The notes below the pieces were generated by a model. That model was not told the DNA's origin. It was given only the letters and a program-made list of their open reading frames with translations, and searched no databases. Below, piece by piece: positions 63,530 to 64,000 of a stretch of 64,000 nucleotides of DNA. Both the position numbers and the translations under genes were made by a program. Where the stretch lies: assembly GCA_963377175.1 (NCBI GenBank), contig CAUJNA010001890.1, forward strand, positions 1,387,815 through 1,451,814. Direction: 5' to 3'. The stretch is from Effrenium voratum. Taxonomy: Eukaryota; Sar; Dinophyceae; Suessiales; Symbiodiniaceae. How positions within the stretch are numbered: the first letter of the stretch is position 1; the number at the start of each line of letters is the position of its first letter.

Positions 63530-64000
63530 CTTGGAAGCCCACACGCGCATCACAACTTGACGGCAAATGACTTGAAGGCAGCCTTGCATGACCTTTCCGT
63601 GACGAAACACTCTGTGGTATACACTGCTCCCCCACCCCACCCGCCAACCGCTGGCCACAATCAATTGCGCCAGGCAGCGAAGAAGGAACGGCTTGCTCGT
63701 GACCTCCGGCGCAACGGACACCGCAGTCAGCTGGATCTGCTTGATGTTCGTAGAGGTTATCGAGCGGAAAAAAGCGCAGTCCGACTTGGTGATGTGCTCC
63801 AAACAGCCGTTGCCCGCCCGAGCCTGGCCGAGGCAGTGAGAAGAATCGCTGACGTGAACGTGGCCGCACTGCACAAAACACATTCAAGGCCAAGACTGCC
63901 AAGACTGGACCAAAACAGCTGCCCATCAGAATCATAATCACACGATTTAGAATTCACAAGCCAAGCCGGGCCCCAGGCTTGCCTTGGCCTTGGCTGAAGT
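63195..64000 (-). CDS. 3' part of a gene of unknown function
   Basis: Exon 63,649-63,868 (acceptor gttttgtgcag, donor AGCG|gttggc, 220 bp) joins exon 63,195-63,529 (acceptor gcttccaag) exactly in frame (1+2 bases making Gly), then stop TGA. A further exon end at the window edge (63,983-64,000, TSAKAK then a GC donor AAG|gcaagc) is also in phase. The C-terminal part is charged and helical (SMLDQLSSLSEQTNASRQRV, then GMRDLIGSSNLDAAKALREL). The upstream exon has several Cys/His (CGHVHVSDSSHC, NGCLEH), without a recognisable zinc-finger spacing. The gene is cut by the right edge. Confidence 0.75.
63649..63868 (-). CDS. Penultimate exon of the right-edge gene
   Basis: The 220-bp exon reads CGHVHVSDSSHCLGQARAG at its start and LLRCLAQLIVASG at its end. 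The GT-AG intron that follows is only about 119 bp, much shorter than the introns of the giant gene. Confidence 0.7.

Overview
The window looks like nuclear DNA of a dinoflagellate; the species cannot be fixed. The evidence is: (i) all convincing genes lie on one strand (minus), as in unidirectional dinoflagellate gene clusters; (ii) introns are very many, with exons recognisable by AG acceptors and a mixture of GT, GC and one apparent GA donor, the non-canonical donor set known from dinoflagellates; (iii) Ala/Lys/Pro-rich proteins and a two-box HMG protein; (iv) non-coding DNA saturated with short inverted-repeat (MITE-like) elements. I recognise no rRNA, tRNA, CRISPR array or intact transposase. 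The organism assignment is inference.

Layout, in transcription order (right to left). 63,195-64,000: 3' end of a gene of unknown function; two exons join in frame and an 18-bp end of a third touches the window edge. 62,467-63,185: a 50-bp minisatellite. 59,244-62,452: a seven-exon gene with a short cupin-like N-terminal region, a long Glu/Ala/Pro repeat exon and a Lys/Ala-rich basic tail. 56,685-57,335: an intronless two-HMG-box protein with an N-terminal signal-peptide-like segment.

From about 59 kb (or 54.7 kb) down to the left edge runs the most unusual feature: roughly 45 tiny exon candidates (22-93 bp), about one per 1.2 kb, all on the minus strand, most encoding charged, heptad-like coiled-coil peptide and most a multiple of three in length. 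I read them as one giant coiled-coil gene whose 3' end lies beyond position 1. The HMG gene may be nested in one of its introns. The exon chain is inferred by eye from open frame plus splice sites; no transcript was available.

The introns hold at least 15 families of 80-140 bp inverted-repeat elements (families A, B, C, D, E, F and so on below), one of them nested in another, a 903-bp element with 33-bp terminal inverted repeats (37.5-38.5 kb), a decayed reverse-transcriptase fragment (35 kb), and several satellites and microsatellites. Most long open frames outside the listed exons are chance frames across these repeats.
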